A stretch of 13,440 bases of DNA from an uncultured Collinsella sp. (GTDB lineage: Bacteria > Actinomycetota > Coriobacteriia > Coriobacteriales > Coriobacteriaceae): the NCBI GenBank assembly GCA_900542235.1, contig UQNB01000052.1:1-13440 (forward strand). The letters run 5' to 3'. The notes under the pieces were generated by a model that did no database searches, was not told the DNA's origin, and saw nothing but the letters and a program-made list of their open reading frames with translations. Of the stretch, positions 13,394 to 13,440 are shown piece after piece (position 1 is the stretch's first letter; each line of letters begins with the position of its first letter). Made by a program: the position numbers and the translations under genes.

Positions 13394-13440
13394 CTTTGAG
13401 CCAAAGTAAGAAGTCCAACCAGAACAATCAGACCAACCCC

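Overview
The window looks like chromosome of a high-GC actinobacterium of the class Coriobacteriia, most likely Collinsella or a close relative. This is inferred from the gene set (tandem LytS/LytTR systems, a UMF1-type transporter, a Zn-dependent phospholipase C-like protein), strong GC-ending codon bias and canonical AGGAGG-type ribosome sites. No rRNA, tRNA, CRISPR array, prophage or transposase gene was seen.

Layout. (1) 1-96: the 3' end of something upstream, closed by an intrinsic terminator. (2) 97-368: a non-coding MITE-like element with nearly perfect 28-bp terminal inverted repeats, CTAG at both outer edges, and three 46-bp imperfect palindromes. (3) 365-1399 (-): a membrane-anchored C39-like cysteine peptidase whose stop codon lies in the element's edge. 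(4) 1400-1760: a gene-free divergent regulatory region. (5) 1761-4621 (+): an APC-family amino-acid permease and a metal-dependent amidohydrolase, with codon use typical of strong expression, separated by a structured 131-nt spacer. (6) 4739-6899: LytS-type sensor kinase 1 and LytTR regulator 1. (7) 6992-7936: Zn-dependent phospholipase C-like protein. (8) 8038-9297: UMF1-family MFS transporter. (9) 9469-12785: glycosyltransferase family 2, LytS-type kinase 2 (overlapping by ATGA) and LytTR regulator 2, closed by a strong terminator. (10) 12884-13351: a small YfcE/MJ0936-type phosphodiesterase and a bidirectional terminator.

How it fits together (inference). The permease probably imports an amino acid, peptide or related compound that the amidohydrolase hydrolyses. 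The first two-component pair directly downstream is a natural candidate regulator of that uptake unit. The second, paralogous pair is translationally coupled to a glycosyltransferase, so cell-surface glycan synthesis may be its output or input. Both kinases carry only two transmembrane helices and a GAF-like domain in place of the classical multi-helix LytS sensor. The most unusual non-coding features are the MITE-like element, a possible pseudoknot before the amidohydrolase, and a terminator between a promoter-like site and the glycosyltransferase start.
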